NCBI RefSeq assembly: GCF_046630445.1
Contig: NC_092340.1
Span: 22,828,001 to 22,892,000 of the forward strand
DNA: 64,000 nt
From: Rutidosis leptorrhynchoides
Taxonomy: Eukaryota; Streptophyta; Magnoliopsida; Asterales; Asteraceae
Direction of reading: 5' to 3'
The notes beneath the pieces are model-generated. The model saw only the letters and a list, made by a program, of their open reading frames with translations. It made no database searches and was not told where the DNA came from. Below are positions 1 to 13,699 of the stretch, in pieces; position 1 is the first letter of the stretch; the number at the start of each line of letters is the position of its first letter. The position numbers and the translations under genes were made by a program.

Positions 1-341
1 TTGGCGGTTCGGACGAGCGGATGAATAAGATCCAGAATTTGAGAGAGTATATGATCATGACGAGATATTCTGGAGATGAGAGAGAAAATGGTATTACAAA
101 CAGGTTCGCCGGTAAGTGCTTCAGGTTCTTCGCCAAGAGGGCAATGTGGTGGATGGAAGGGATCGCCTTCTTCTTGTCTCCAATAATTAAGTAGGCTACG
201 AACCCATCCCCAATTCATCCAGAATAGATGATGGCTAATTGGTTGATCCATTCCGGTTACACTGTCTTCGGAATTCAGGTGAATATCCATATCGGAAAAG
301 CTGTCAGAGTTTAAGGAATTTGAACTAGATACGGGATCCAT
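1..341 (-). CDS. gag N-terminus of LTR retrotransposon, partial
   Basis: This frame is open on the minus strand from an ATG at 341-339 to the window edge, at least 113 codons. It starts MDPVSSSNS and continues with an acidic, serine-rich stretch. It lies about 375 bases after the primer-binding site, the expected place for gag. No capsid-core motif or zinc knuckle falls inside the visible part, so the gag assignment rests on position. The exact lineage is inference. Confidence 0.6.
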   Translation of the reverse strand, partial: MDPVSSSNSLNSDSFSDMDIHLNSEDSVTGMDQPISHHLFWMNWGWVRSLLNYWRQEEGDPFHPPHCPLGEEPEALTGEPVCNTIFSLISRISRHDHILSQILDLIHPLVRTA

Positions 342-714
342 CTTGTATAATTAGGGAGATGATTTTTTTTTATATGAATTAGATTATAGAATGTAGTTTG
401 GTATTCTTCAATACATAATTTACATATGTATATATAATACCAAATTCCATAAATCACGGAGAAATTTTTGGAAGATGTCAGGAAAAGTTTACAGTAACAG
501 ATACGCTAAGATATGAATTTTGTCTATACGCTATTCATGCAATCAGTGCAGTAAAACGTGTCTAGACTAGGAATGATAAGCAGGTAATTTCCGACAAAAA
601 AATGATAAGCAAAACTTTTGACATGCAGACACGGTCGAAGTCCAGACTTACTAATGCATCCTAACAACTATCAGTTAGACACACTCATGCAAGACCTGGT
701 TCGCTAGGACCAAC

Positions 715-727
715 GCTCTGATACCAA
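715..727 (-). other. Primer-binding site, initiator tRNA-Met type
   Basis: The minus strand reads TTGGTATCAGAGC one base inside the LTR end at 729. This is the standard plant primer-binding site complementary to the 3' end of initiator tRNA-Met, and it fixes the orientation of the element as minus. Confidence 0.9.
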
Positions 728-728
728 C

Positions 729-3384
729 TGTGACGATCGCTCCAAATCCATATGGACGAACACGTCATTCATCGATTTCATTGCGAGGTATTTGACCTCT
801 ATATGATACGTTTTATAAACATTGCATTCTTTTGAAAAGGCAAACCAAATATGAATATTTAAATCAAAGGTTTTCGACATCTGATGATTTCTACATATAG
901 ACAATCACTGTAAATAATAGTTTACAACAGTACTTCCGTTGACAATGCAGTCAAAATAAGATACATGGTGATGATTTGGTGAATGCAACGTTTTCTTGAA
1001 AAATATGCCATGTAAGACTCCATACACATAGCTTGTCTATCATATAAGCAAACAGCGGAAGACTTCTAGGAAACCTGAGAATAAACATACTAACAAGTGT
1101 CAACACAAAGGTTGGTGAGTTCATAGTTTTAGTGTTTCGCATAATCTGTATATATAAGTGGATCACAAGATTTCAGTTGTTTCATCCAGAAACGTTTATC
1201 AAAATATTCTACAAAATTGAGCACCCTGGTAACTAAACTTAACGTATATATATTTTATACCCTTTGTATAATCATCTTAATAATACACGCAAACCAACGT
1301 GTACGCTTCTCAAATAGCATACGTCCGTTAAAAGGCTAGTGCTCTAGCTCGGACGGGGATATCAAGCCCTATGGATCCATATACTACTACTCGCGCCCAC
1401 CAGTTCTTATAACCGGCAGTTACTAGTTACCAAAGCTAAGGGATTTTCGGTTCAAACTCGGTGTAGAATTTAGTATGTACTTGTGTCCATTGCATTTAAA
1501 ATAAATTGCATGTATTCTCAGCCCAAAAATATATATTGCAAAAGCAATTAAAAAGGGAGCAATGAAACTCACCTTAGCAGCATATAAAGTCGTTCACCAA
1601 AATGTGATCGAAACTCGGATTACCAAATAACCGTAGATCTCAACCTAGAGAATATATGTTGGTAAATAAATGTCTATCAAGTTAGGTAAGGTCATAGTGT
1701 ATCACAATCCTAATGCTCGAGATCGACATACAAAAGTTATCCAAAGTCGTTTCAAAAAGTCAATTTTGACAATAGTTTAACAAAACGAGACGTGCCTTAT
1801 ATAAGATTTCATTTACTCGGCTGGTAATATTTAAAAATCCATTTTATCAATCTTGTAAAAAAGTTGTTTAAATCTTTATTGCAGATTCAAAAGCAATTTC
1901 AATTAACGTCAATCATAATTCAGTTGATCATATCTCTTAATCCGTTCATCGAAACTATTCGATATCTAAATGAAAAGTCATTGATTTTTCGCCAGCTTTC
2001 CAAAAACATGCATATCATATGCCTTTTACCAGTAATATATGTATTTAATTCATGATTCATCATAAACTGTTTAACGACGAAATTTAGCATACAAGCATGT
2101 ATAAATATATATACTCGAGCACTAGACATGGATACACAATTAATATATAAAAGATAAAATATGAGTGCTTACGTATCAATTTTGAGATTCAATTTTGTAG
2201 GAAAGTATGTAGACGTAACGGAGATGATAAACACTAGGTTTGACTTGCCAATAATACCCACGTACATTACCCATAATCTCCATAGCTATAACCCATAATT
2301 TCCTTAGCTCTATCCCGCTTGAAAACCCATTTTGAAAGTGTCACGCTCATGACTTCGTCGTAGTATTTTATGTATAAATAACACTAATACTACTAATAAT
2401 AATAAGATTAATAACTATATTAATCTTAATAATAATAATAATAATATTAATAATAATAATAATAATATTAATAATAATAATAATAATAATTAAATTAAAT
2501 AATTAATATAAGTAATACGGAGTAATATAAAAGAGTGTGAGGAAACTGAACTGAAATCGTGCAATTTATAGAACCTTTTCTGAAAAAGCACCCCATGCGA
2601 TCGCATGTGATTTGTGCTTCAAGGCCATGCGATCGCATGGCCCTCTGATCCAGCTCACAAACTTTTGTTTTCTTGTTTGTCGACATATTTATTTATTAAT
2701 ATATAATATATAATTTATATTAATTAATTATATATTATATTATATTCTCGTGCATAGTTGACTTGTAATTTTCGTTCCGATGACTCGTACGTTGTCACTC
2801 GACTTATGTCCCGGTTCCGGTTTCTCGAACGCATTTTTGTACGCTTAGAAAACTCGCAATTTACATTTTGTGACTCGTACCTTTGTCAAAATATAGTCTT
2901 AAATTATCAATAAACTATATCATTCAAAGTGTATCTTAAACTTTTGAGTGTTTTGGTCATTTACATCTATAAATCATTGTCTCAGTATTTGTTAATATAT
3001 ATATAATAACAAATCGTTTTATGACCAAGTTAATATATATTTTTAACATTCATAAACACGTTTTAAATATACGTCGCAAGTTATTCATATAATTAATATT
3101 CCAACTTATCATATATATTCAAATAAATATTTAAACCAATAAGTTTAATGTACGGTATCAAACAATTAATACAATGTTACGTTTTCAAGTTATAGTACAT
3201 ATATATGTATCTATATACATATAATTGTTCGCGAATCGTCAAGAACAACCGAAAGGTATTTGAATATATGAAAGTAGTTCAAAAATTTTGAGATTCAGTT
3301 TTACAGACTTTGCTTATCGTGTCAAAAATGTTAATCATACAAAGATTAAGTTTAAATTTGGTCAGAAATTTCCGGGTCATCACA
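729..3384 (-). repeat. 5' LTR of minus-strand Tekay-like element (2.66 kb)
   Basis: The LTR runs from TGTGACGATCG to GGTCATCACA on the plus strand, so both ends carry the TGTGA/TCACA inverted termini. It shares blocks with the LTR at 9583-16211, for example the stretches near 1690 and 1920-2010. It holds an ATA/AAT-rich block at about 2385-2492. A TATA-like box and a pair of CG-rich palindromes lie at 2563-2642. Short open frames within it have no coding character. Confidence 0.85.
2563..2642 (-). promoter_or_regulatory. LTR promoter module: paired palindromes plus TATA-like box
   Basis: On the minus strand a perfect 20-bp palindrome GGCCATGCGATCGCATGGCC (2623-2642) comes first, then CATGCGATCGCATG (2594-2607), then CTATAAATT (2563-2571), which would serve as TATA box. 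The same order occurs in other LTRs of this window. Promoter function is inferred from layout. Confidence 0.5.
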
Positions 3385-3390
3385 GAGCAA

Positions 3391-5640
3391 GAGCATGAGT
3401 AGCATTTAAGGTTGGTATTAGAATTGTTAAGAAAAGAACAGTTATACGCCAAATTTTCTAAGTGTGCATTTTGGTTGAAAGAAGTGAAATTTCTTGGCCA
3501 CGTTGTTAGTAGCAAAGGAATTCAGGTTGATTCAGCTAAAATTGAGGCCATTGAAAATTGGGAGACTCCTAAGACACCAACGCAGATACGCCAATTTTTG
3601 GGTTTAGCTGGTTATTATATAAGGTTTATTCAAGATTTTTCCCGAATAGCTAAACCATTAACAGCGTTAACGCAAAAAGGGAAGAAGTACGAATGGACTT
3701 CTGAGCAGGAAAGTGCATTTCAATTACTGAAGAAGAAGTTGACTACATCACCTATTTTATCTTTACCTGAAGGGAACGATGATTTTGAGATATATTGTGA
3801 CGCTTCGCGACAAGGTTTTGGTTGCGTCCTTATGCAACGGAAGAAAGTTATAGCATACGCATCCCGACAATTGAAGATTCACGAGCGGAATTATACGACG
3901 CATGATTTAGAATTGGGAGCAGTAGTGTTTGCATTGAAGATATGGAGACACTATTTATATGGGGTTAAATGCACTGTGTTTACTGATCATAAAAGCCTTC
4001 AACATATTTTTGATCAGAAACAGCTGAACATGAGGCAACGTAGGTGGGTCGAGCTGATAAACGACTATGATTGTGAGATTCGCTATTATCCTGGGAAAGC
4101 AAATGTAGTGGCCGACGCTCTAAGCAGAAAGGAACGGGAACCAATTCGAGTACGAGCGGTGAACATAAAAATTGCATTGAATCTCAACTCACAAATCAAA
4201 GAGGCTCAACGAGAAGCTCTTACTAAAGAAAACATAGGAAATGAAATAATGAAGAAGTATGAGAAGCAACTCGTTATACGGGAAGACGGAATTCGATATT
4301 TTGCAAACCGTATTTGGGTACCGAAGTTGGGTGGATTAAGGAAGTTGATATTGAATGAGGCACATAAGACAAGATACTCGATACATCCTGGAGTTGGAAA
4401 GATGTATCAAGATCTTAAGACGCATTATTGGTGGCCTAATTTAAAGACAGATGTTGCAACATATGCTGAGGAATGTTTAACTTGTTCCAAAGTCAAAGCA
4501 GAACACCAGAAGCCGTCAGGGTTACTTCAACAACCAGAAATCCCAGAATGGAAATGGGACGGTATTACCATGGATTTCATCACAAAGTTACCTAAGACTG
4601 CCTGGGGTTATGACACCATTTGGGTAATAGTTGATCGTCTCACCAAATCTGCACATTTCTTGCCTATAAAGGAAACAGATAGAATGGAGAAACTATTACG
4701 ATTATACATAAAGGAAATTGTTTCAAGGCATGGAATACCTATTTCCATTATATCCGATCGTGATAGTAGATTTACATCAAAGTTTTGGCAATCACTACAG
4801 GAGGCCCTGGGAACTCGTTTGGATATGAGCACCGCATATCATCCACAAACTGACGGGCAGAGTGAAAGAACAATTCAGACTCTTGAAGACATGCTCAGGG
4901 CATGTGTGATCGATTTTGGAAACGGATGGGATAAGTATCTACCATTAGCAGAATTCTCGTATAATAACAGTTATCATGCGAGAATTAAAGCTGCACCATT
5001 TGAAGCACTGTATGGAAGGAAGTGTAGATCCCCTATCTGTTGGAATGAAGTAGGAGATCGACAATTAACTGGTCCCGAGATCATACACAAAACAACTGAG
5101 AAGATAGTACAAATCAAGGAGAGATTGAAAACAGCCCGTAGTCGCCAAAAGAGCTACGCTGATGTCCGAAGGAAACCATTAGAGTTTTAGATCGGTGACA
5201 TGGTTATGTTAAAGGTGTCACCTTGGAAAGGTGTAATACGTTTCGGTAAAAGGGGTAAACTGAACCCAAGGTATGTAGGCCCGTTCAAGATCATCAAACG
5301 CATTGGACCGGTAGCTTATCGACTCGAGTTACCGCAACAACTCGCCGGAGTACATAATTCATTTCACGTCTCAAACCTCAAGAAATGTCTTGCAAAGGAA
5401 GATCTCACCATTCCTCTTGAAGAAATCCAAGTCGATGAGAAACTACAATTCATAGAAGAACCAGTCGAAATCATGGACCGTGAAGTTAAACGGCTCAAGC
5501 ATAGCAACATACCAATCGTTAAGGTTCGTTGGAATGCTCGAAGAGGTCCCGAGTTTACTTGGGAACGAGAGGATCAGATGAAACAAAAGTACCCACATTT
5601 GTTTCCCGAGAACGCAAAAATAGGTACAACTTTAAATTTT
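3391..5640 (+). pseudogene. pol 3' region: RT end, RNase H, integrase, chromodomain
   Basis: Domains in order: end of the RT thumb ([14 protein letters not shown] near 3490-3540); RNase H-like connection and RNase H ([15 protein letters not shown] at about 3795, [10 protein letters not shown] near 3980, ADALSR near 4115); integrase zinc-finger region (HPGVGKMYQ, then CLTCSKVK) at about 4385-4500; integrase core ([31 protein letters not shown]) at about 4555-4870; then a GPF/Y-type region and, near 5450-5600, a chromodomain-like stretch ending in [10 protein letters not shown]. The 5' half of pol is not in the window. It is a fossil with few breaks in this part. Confidence 0.85.
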
Positions 5641-5670
5641 CGGGACGAAATTTATTTAACGGGTAGGTAC

Positions 5671-7602
5671 TGTAACGACCCGGATTTTTCCGATCGTTTT
5701 ACACTTATAAGATTAATATTTACATAAATTAAGCCTTGCCAACATGATAAGCAATCTAAATTGTTGAGACTTATGTTTTTGAAAAGAGTTTTACACAACG
5801 TTTGACCGTCCAATTTGACCGATGATATCACGAACAATATAACATACGATAATTATACGTTTGTGTATATATATGTATTTTTATATATTTAACATGATCT
5901 AAGAATGTTTTAACATCTCATTGTGTACTAATAACAATGAGTTATAAGTATATTTTGAGACTACTAACTTAAGTTTTCAAAACGATAACTATATGTGACG
6001 TTCTTCGACTTAAATACTTAAAACTTATAATGCTTATACATGTATCGTATAGATATGTATTTTATCACTTTTAAAGGATTTATATACATAAAAAAATATA
6101 AGTATATTTACGAAAGATAGCTATATTTGAATCCTCGTTCCGTTTTCTCAAGATTTTTATACGTATATCTAGGGTATATGTACTCGTATCATACCCAGCT
6201 TCTATACGTATTTACTATTGGTATATACACATCACAATCACTTTATTAGCAGCCATGAGTCAGCCAATTTTGGATCTTAGCATGCATGATTAATCAATTT
6301 GGCATATTACAAGACTTTTGCACAATATTACAAATTTATACATCTTTTCACCACCATTTATACTCCATTCCATTTTCATTTTTACTACACATTTTCTCTA
6401 ACCAAAAACACACTCTTAGGAACCTTAAGTGTTCTTCACAATCTCAGCAAATAACCATGAAGATCTAGCTTCAAAAACAACCCTTAATCATCATAAGAAA
6501 ATCCATTCAAGAACACTTCAAAAATCCTTCCAAGTAAACAAGTTTACTTCCAACCTTTCAATCCAACTCTACCACTCTTTTGATTCTAGGATTTTTCTCA
6601 TCTCTTACAGTAACTTTGTCCAAGTAACTTGAGGTAGTAACCTTATTCATAATCTTATTCAATTCATATTCATATAGCTATCTTATTTTGTGGTATAAAA
6701 TTTTAACAACAAGAACATAGTTTGAATGATTTCAAACTTGTTCGCTAACTAAATAGATTCTTCTAACTTGACTTTTAAAACACTTCAAGACCTGTAATAT
6801 ATCATAATGATATGCTAACTTAACAAGATATAACTTGGTTTTACAAAGAACACCTTAAAAACTGAATCTACGTCGTCGGAGTGCGACCGGGGGCTGTTTT
6901 GGGTTGGATAAATAAAAACTATCTTGAACTTTGAATTGGAAGTTCATGTTCTGGAAAAATGATATTTCTTATGAATATGTTAACACATAAAAATTTCATG
7001 GTTTAACTCAAAGTGTAAGTATTTTTAGAAAAATGATCATTAAATGTTGTTTTTATGATGGAAATTGATCACTTTCATAAGTTTCACCAAAGTTTGACCT
7101 ATAACCTGTGATTTCGAATACAAACTAAGGTATTATCAGTTCATATTCTTAAAATTTGACTCGATCCAAGGAAGTGTCAAGTTGAACCAACAAAAACGGA
7201 GTTGTGATGAAGAAACTACGACTAAAACAAGATCGGGTATCCGAAGCTAGTTTAGCTACGAAAATATTTGGAGAAAAATTAAATTAATCATATATTTTCT
7301 AATTAATATGATATTTCATATATATTTACTTATGATTTGATTTTATATATTTCAGGACCACCCATAAACAACACGAGAAGATTAATCATAAGACCTCATG
7401 ATTGTACGCAACACGTCATTTGACAACACGGTACTTTATGTACGCAACACGTCACTTGACAACATGGTACCATGAGTCGAGATTAATTCTGATCAATACG
7501 AATACGATGGGGTCTTTATTTATTTTATTTAAGCAACTAATTGTGGACCACTAACATCGGACTGCTAACTACGGACTAAGAAAATATTAAAAGTATTAAA
7601 AG

Positions 7603-7661
<59 letters not shown>

Positions 7662-8577
7662 CGATTACTTGAAAAGAAAATATGTTGATATATTATATAT
7701 ATGGTTAGGTTCGTGATATCTATCGGAGACCAAGTCGTGACAAATACCTTCAAGGCAAAAGTGAGTATATAGTCCCACTTTTAAAATCTAAATATTTCGA
7801 GATGAGAATACATGCATTTTATGATTTACGTTATGGACACAAGTGATTAAAAATATATATTCTACGTTGAGTTGTACCACTGGCATACTTCCCTGTAACT
7901 TGGTAACTACTATTTACATGAGGTATTGTAAACGCGAATCCTGTTGATAGATCTATCGGGCCTGACAACCCCAACCGGACTGGACGACCAGTATTCAACG
8001 GTTGCACAGTACTTCGTTTCGGTGACTACACTTGGTACGGTGTAGTAAGATTTCATAATAAAGGGAATATGCGACGTTGATTAAATGTTAAGTATGGTTA
8101 TCAAGTGCTCAACAACTTAGAATATTTTTATTAAAACGTTTATATATGAAATCTTGTGGTCTATATTTATAACGCTGCCGGCATTAAACCTATATCTCAC
8201 CAACTTTATGTTGACGTTTTAAGCATGTTTATTCTCAGGTGATAACTAAAATCTTCCGCTGCAACATGTTGAATTTAAGCAAGATCTTGAGTATGCATAT
8301 TTGTGTCAAAAATAAAACTGCATATCGGAGGATTTGTAATGTAAAATATGTTGGAGGTCGTATTGTTATTAACACATGTAAAGTTTGTAAGTCTAAGATT
8401 ATCGCTAAACGATAATCATTATTAAGTTGTTTAAACCTTGTATTTGTAATAAAAGCTATGGTTTGTATTGTAAAAACGAATGCAGTTTTTGAAAAATGTC
8501 GCATATAGAGGTCAATACCTCGCGATGAAAGGTTATTGACTGATAGTCAAACTGAAAGTTCGTGACCCTCGGTTACA
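5671..8577 (+). repeat. 3' LTR of the Tekay chromovirus (2.9 kb)
   Basis: It starts TGTAACGACCCGG directly after the conserved block CGGGACGAAATTTATTTAAC and GGGTAGGTAC, and ends in CTCGGTTACA, giving TGTAAC/GTTACA inverted ends. The segment near its end matches, in opposite orientation, the GAGGTATTTGACCTCTATA block at the left of the minus-strand LTRs here, so all belong to one group. It contains a (TA)n tract at about 7605-7660. Confidence 0.8.
7605..7660. repeat. (TA)n microsatellite inside LTR
   Basis: An uninterrupted alternating TA tract of about 56 bases within the 3' LTR. Confidence 0.95.
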
Positions 8578-11507
8578 TCCGGTCATCCCTTGGCTTACTT
8601 GATAGCACCGAAGTGTTACTAGCTTTTTTTTTGGCAAAAATATTAATATGTATATATATATATATATAATAGAGCCGAGGTTCTGATGGAGCAACATTGA
8701 ACAGATCATAACTATCTCTAGTGAGCGTACATGGTCTCATACGACCAAAACTCAGTGACACAATCAATGTTCATTCTAAATAATATGAACGACACATTAA
8801 CACTATAGGAATTACAAATGAAATGTCAAACAAACAAAACCCACCAAACCTAAGCTTAAAACACAAACACATAACCCGAACCTGTATCCAACCCCCATCT
8901 TCACTCCTCAAAAACTGCCAATCCCAACCACTCACCGGGCAACCCAAGAACACCTAACCCGAGGCCTATTTACCAAAGTCAACAAAGACAACAATGCTGG
9001 CAACAACATCAAGCCCACAAAAGACCCGCCGACAAGAAAAATGGAATGAAAGATCCGAACAAGCCGCAGACATAAGAGTACCAAATGCAGAATCAAACCA
9101 TAAAGGAGCCAGTCATATTCACCAAATTTTCTAAGGACCTTTACAAACCCCCAGATTCAAACACTCGTAGATTCAAGTGGTCTGCCAACAGTAATTAGCT
9201 TTCGCCAACAGCCACCGGCAGCAGCCGGCGAAACGTCCGACCACCGCTAACAACATCAGTTATCCTCTATTTGCCGCCACCCGCAACCACCAAGAACCGG
9301 TAACGTCTACTAGCAACCACCGAAGGCAACATCCGTCACCTATCCCTAGTAGTCGCCGACAGCAGCCAGACTGTCGAGATCCGCCGGATTTCAACACAAA
9401 TCACACGCACAAACCACCTTCAGCTAAATCGGACCTCAACCCTCTACCACCCGAGATCCACCCAAACGGAATTGTAGAGTTCCGCAAGAAACTCGTCGCC
9501 TACAACCGTATAAAAGAAGAAACCGACACAGCAGCGGCAGAGGAACGACAAAATTGAAACCTACCCAACCCAAAACAAACAATGAGACGACCCGTCCTAA
9601 TCCATAAGGATGAATACAATAACATATGGTTACATTGCGAGGTATTTGACCTCTATATGATACATTTTACAAACATTGCATTCGCTTTAAAAAGACAAAC
9701 TTTCATTTCATCGAAAGTTGACAGGCATGCATACCATTTCATAATATCCAAACTATAAATGAACTATTCTGTCATTTACTTAATAAAAATCTTTATAGAA
9801 CTCAACTACTTGAATGCAACTTCTTTTGAAATATGCCATGAATGACTTCAAGTAATATCTTTAAAATGAGCAAATGCACAGCGGAAGATTTCTTTCAAAC
9901 CTAAGAATAAACATGCTTTCAAGTGTCAACCAAAAGGTTGGTGAGTTCATTAGTTTATCATAATCATTCATTTTCATCATTTTAATAGAGCACAAGATTT
10001 CCAGATATTTAATTGTACACGTAACCCGAGTACAAAATAATACGCGTAACCCGCGAATTAAAAATCATTCATATGGTGAACGCTTGATAACCGAACTAAC
10101 AGGATGCATATAGAATATCCCCATCATTCCGGGACTCTCATCGGATATGATAATCGAAGTACTAAAGCATTCGTAACCCGAATGGGACGTGTCAAGGTCC
10201 ATAGATCTATCTTTAGGATTCGCATCAATTGGTGGCAATTATAATAAACACCAATTCTTAGGCTACCAAGCTAAAAAGGGGCATATTCGATTCGATAATT
10301 CAATCATAGAATGTAGTTTCGATTACTTGTGTCTATTTCGTAAAACATTTATAAAACAGCGCATGTATTCTCAGTCCCAAAAATATATATTGCAAAAGCA
10401 TTTAAAAAGGGAGCAAATGAAACTCACAATACTGTATTTCGTAGTAAAAATACATATGACGCCATTGAACAAGTGCAAGGTTGGCCTCGAATTCACGAAC
10501 CTATATTAATTATATATATATTTATATGTTGGTCAATATCTATCTAACAATTTAGGTCAGGTCATAGTGTATCACAATCCTAATGCTCGAGATTATCATG
10601 CAACAGTCAACAAAAGTTATCTGATCCAAAAATGACTTCCAAAATCTATACATGTTTACTATATAATTTTATTACCAAAGTATAAGTCTTGATAGTTGGA
10701 TGAATCTATAAATTACAAAACTCAACTTGTCGCATAACTGACTAAATTGTTTTATTCGAAATTTTTTAGATAAATCAATGTAACTAGTTTATATATATTT
10801 ATTTGAAATCTATATGTTATTTTACTGAATTATATGTTATTTTAATAATTAAATAACTTATTTTTATTCTACATATTTTAAGTAATTTATTATTTATATA
10901 GTAATTATTCTTAAATTATTTCATTTATTATAATGTATTAACGATAAAGATATATAATAAAATACATTTTTATATATTGAGTATTATAATTTGTATAACG
11001 TTTACATAATAATATTATTTTAATGATAAAAATATAGTGATATGTATTATTAATATAATTGTATTACATGTGGCAAAATATCTTTGTATCACATATTCAT
11101 TTGATAAAATAATATTGATAATAATAATATTAAGTAAAAGTTGTATTATTTTATGATAATAATAATTATTATTATTATTCTACAAATAATAATAACAATA
11201 TTTATATTTACTAATGATGATATTAATTATAATAAAATGATAATTCTAATCATGATAATTTTAATAATAACGATACTTTTTAATATTAACAGTAATAATA
11301 ATAATATTTTATAAAAATAAAAATTCTATTCAAATGACAATTTTTAATAATAATAACAATACTAAAATGATGATAATAATGATATTTTATAATAACAATG
11401 ATATTTCTTTTAAAAATGATAATTTTAGTAAAAATGACAGTTTTAATATTAATAATACTTTTAATAATAATAATGATGATGAAAACGATATTTTTATCTA
11501 AATCAAT

Positions 11508-13699
11508 TGTAACACCCCGTTTTCCCCGTATATGATTTATAGGTGCATCGGGTATGTACGATAGGTGTATGAAGGGTTCGAGGCGCATTCGTGTGTTAAA
11601 GTTCATGTAGGCGAGAAGTGATCAGACCACGCTTTGGGTCGCGGCGCGACAGAAGGAGCCACGGAGCGGCAATGAACAGATTTCAGGATCAGGAGGCATG
11701 GTAAGACAGGCACCAGACTACGTCTAATGTCGCGGCGCGACGATGAGGGCCGCAGCGCGACGTTCTGGGCGGACTGGTACCAGATTTTTGTAATTTTAAA
11801 TGAGGTTCAAGGGCATTTTGGTTTTTTCGCGTGTGAGCCAGATTTGAGGTCTTAATCTCATCCATTCATTTCATTTCCTTATTTCTTTTTCCTTTTCTTC
11901 TCCATTTTCTCTCAAAACTTCAAAACCCCATTTGATTCAAAGTGAGATTTAGAAAGGAAGATTCATGATTCGATCTTTGTCATAAGAGGCAACCTTATTC
12001 TCCTCGTTCTTGGCTTCAAGGTGATACTAGCGGTAAGCTCTAACTCCGAATTTTATTTTCGTGTTCTTCATCTAAATTTAGGGTTTTTGATTGTATGTTC
12101 ATACATGGAACCCCACTAGTTGTTAATGGGAGATAATAACTAGGATTCGGGTTTATTAGTGATGAAGGCGGGTTTTGGGTTGGTTGATGATTTAGCCTTG
12201 TTTAAGGCTAGTAAATGGTGTATAATCACTAGTGTTAGTGATTGGGCAAGACAAGTGTTTAACACTTGTGTTCGGGTTTAATTGGCTTATTAGGACCATT
12301 GTCACTAGTGTTAGTGATTATTGGTTAGTTTGGGCGCGGTTTGAGCTTGGAAGTGCAATTGGGTCGAAATTGCACTAGTTGTGATTTGGGTTGGTTTGTA
12401 AATCCACCCTAATTGTGTTATTTGTTATGTGATAATGGAATAGGTACATTCCATTGGCGAGTTACGGATTGTTAGGTTGCATTCATCAAGGCGACAAGGT
12501 GAGTGTTAATATCCTATGTGCATATGTATGTGTAGGATGGGTGCGGGTCGGGTGAAGTGATTCTCGGCTATAGAGCTCACTTCACATATAGGTGGATTTG
12601 ATGGACTTGTGTATGTGTCCAATTAGCACGGTTGTGCGTTTTGGTTGACCACCTTTGACGAGGTGAACACTTTGTGTGTACGTTATCACATGTGATTGTG
12701 ATGTGGACTATTTAACCCCAATGGCAAAGGGTTGATATTGAATCGTGTTGTGAATTGGATAACCCCAATGGCGAAGGGTTGATGGAAGAAGTGAGTCACA
12801 TGTGGATGCGGATTCACGATGACGCGTGTAGTTTGGTCATCTTATCGGAAGTGAGTCTCGTGTAGTTCGGATTCACGATGATGCGTGTAGTTCGGTCATC
12901 TTATTGAGGTAGTGATCTCGTGTGGTTTCGGATTCAATAAGGCTTGTGTAGTTCGGCCAACCTCAATGTTGTTGTGGTATTGAAGATAGTAGTCTCGTGT
13001 TGATGCGGATTTACTAAGGCTCGTGTAGTTCGGCCAATCTTCATTTTGGTATTTGGTTTTCGGTATTCGGGTTAAGGGGTTAACCTTGGGCAGTTTACGC
13101 TTTGTTATATATTGTCGTATTGTTGTGATGTAGCTAACCCTCCGGGTGTAGCTTATTTGGCATTGTTCACATCGTCGTTAGTGAACTTACTTTATTGTTG
13201 TTATTTTAGCTTGTTGCTTAGTGATCGTACGGTATGCTTAGCTTAGCTTGCCTTTATGCTTGGATACTCCGGTATGCGTTATTTGATTACTTGTGTGGCG
13301 TGTTCATTTTATGTATATATATGTATGTAGTATATTCTCACTCACTAAGCGCAAGCTTACCCTCTCGTTGTTTACATTTTTATAGATTTGCATGGAGGCG
13401 GTGGCACGTGTAAGCGTGGGAACTAGTGGACTCACGTAGATTGCCTTAGAAGATGTGCTTTTGTATTGATTAGGATTGGGTAGCGTATCCCCAATCACCA
13501 TGCCTAGTTTTGTTGGGAATTAAAATAGTCGGGTCGTGTTTGCCCGTTCGGATATTTAAACTATGTATTAAATGTTTTAAAGCTTATTAAACTTATTATT
13601 GTGTTAAAGATGTTTTTGGAATCATAAATGGGACCTAAATATTAATGTATTAAAGAAAAATTTTTACGGGCCAGTTTAAATACGGGTTGGGTTGTTTCA
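11508..13699 (+). repeat. Solo LTR of a second family, perfect TSD
   Basis: It begins TGTAACACCCCGTTTTCCCC and ends GGGTTGGGTTGTTTCA. TCAAT stands on both sides (11503-11507 and 13700-13704), a perfect 5-bp target-site duplication, so both boundaries are firm. No internal region is present, so it arose by LTR-LTR recombination. The GC content is higher than the surrounding LTR, and two identical GTCGCGGCGCGAC motifs occur near its start (11638-11650, 11729-11741). The family beyond LTR retrotransposon is not assigned. Confidence 0.9.
12787..13045 (+). repeat. Diverged ~65-75 bp tandem repeats in the solo LTR
   Basis: Four successive units each contain a GTGA(G)T.TCGTGT-type start, a GCGGATT/CGGATT core and a CGTGTAGTTCGG.CA-type end followed by a short spacer. 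The units differ in length and sequence, so the array is old. Confidence 0.7.

Larger units (their letters stand above)
1..3384 (-). mobile_element. 5' end of an LTR retrotransposon (Tekay-like), running off the left edge
   Basis: Read on the minus strand, the order is LTR (3384 to 729), primer-binding site (727 to 715), leader, then a gag-like reading frame from 341 leftwards past the window edge. The LTR resembles those at 9583-16211 and 57995-62871, so it belongs to the same Ty3/gypsy, probably Tekay, group. It interrupts the pol of the plus-strand element that resumes at 3385, so it is the younger of the two. Its 3' half and second LTR lie outside the window, so wholeness and age cannot be judged. 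Confidence 0.8.
3385..8577 (+). mobile_element. 3' part of a Tekay/Del-type chromovirus (Ty3/gypsy), broken
   Basis: The right part of a plus-strand LTR retrotransposon: late reverse transcriptase, RNase H, integrase, a chromodomain-like tail, a conserved pre-LTR stretch (5640-5670) and the 3' LTR. Its left part lies beyond the window because the minus-strand element ending at 3384 inserted into its pol. The tail after integrase marks it as a chromovirus, and the TGTAACGACCCGG LTR start fits Tekay. The visible coding part carries few breaks. Age cannot be given without the 5' LTR. Confidence 0.85.
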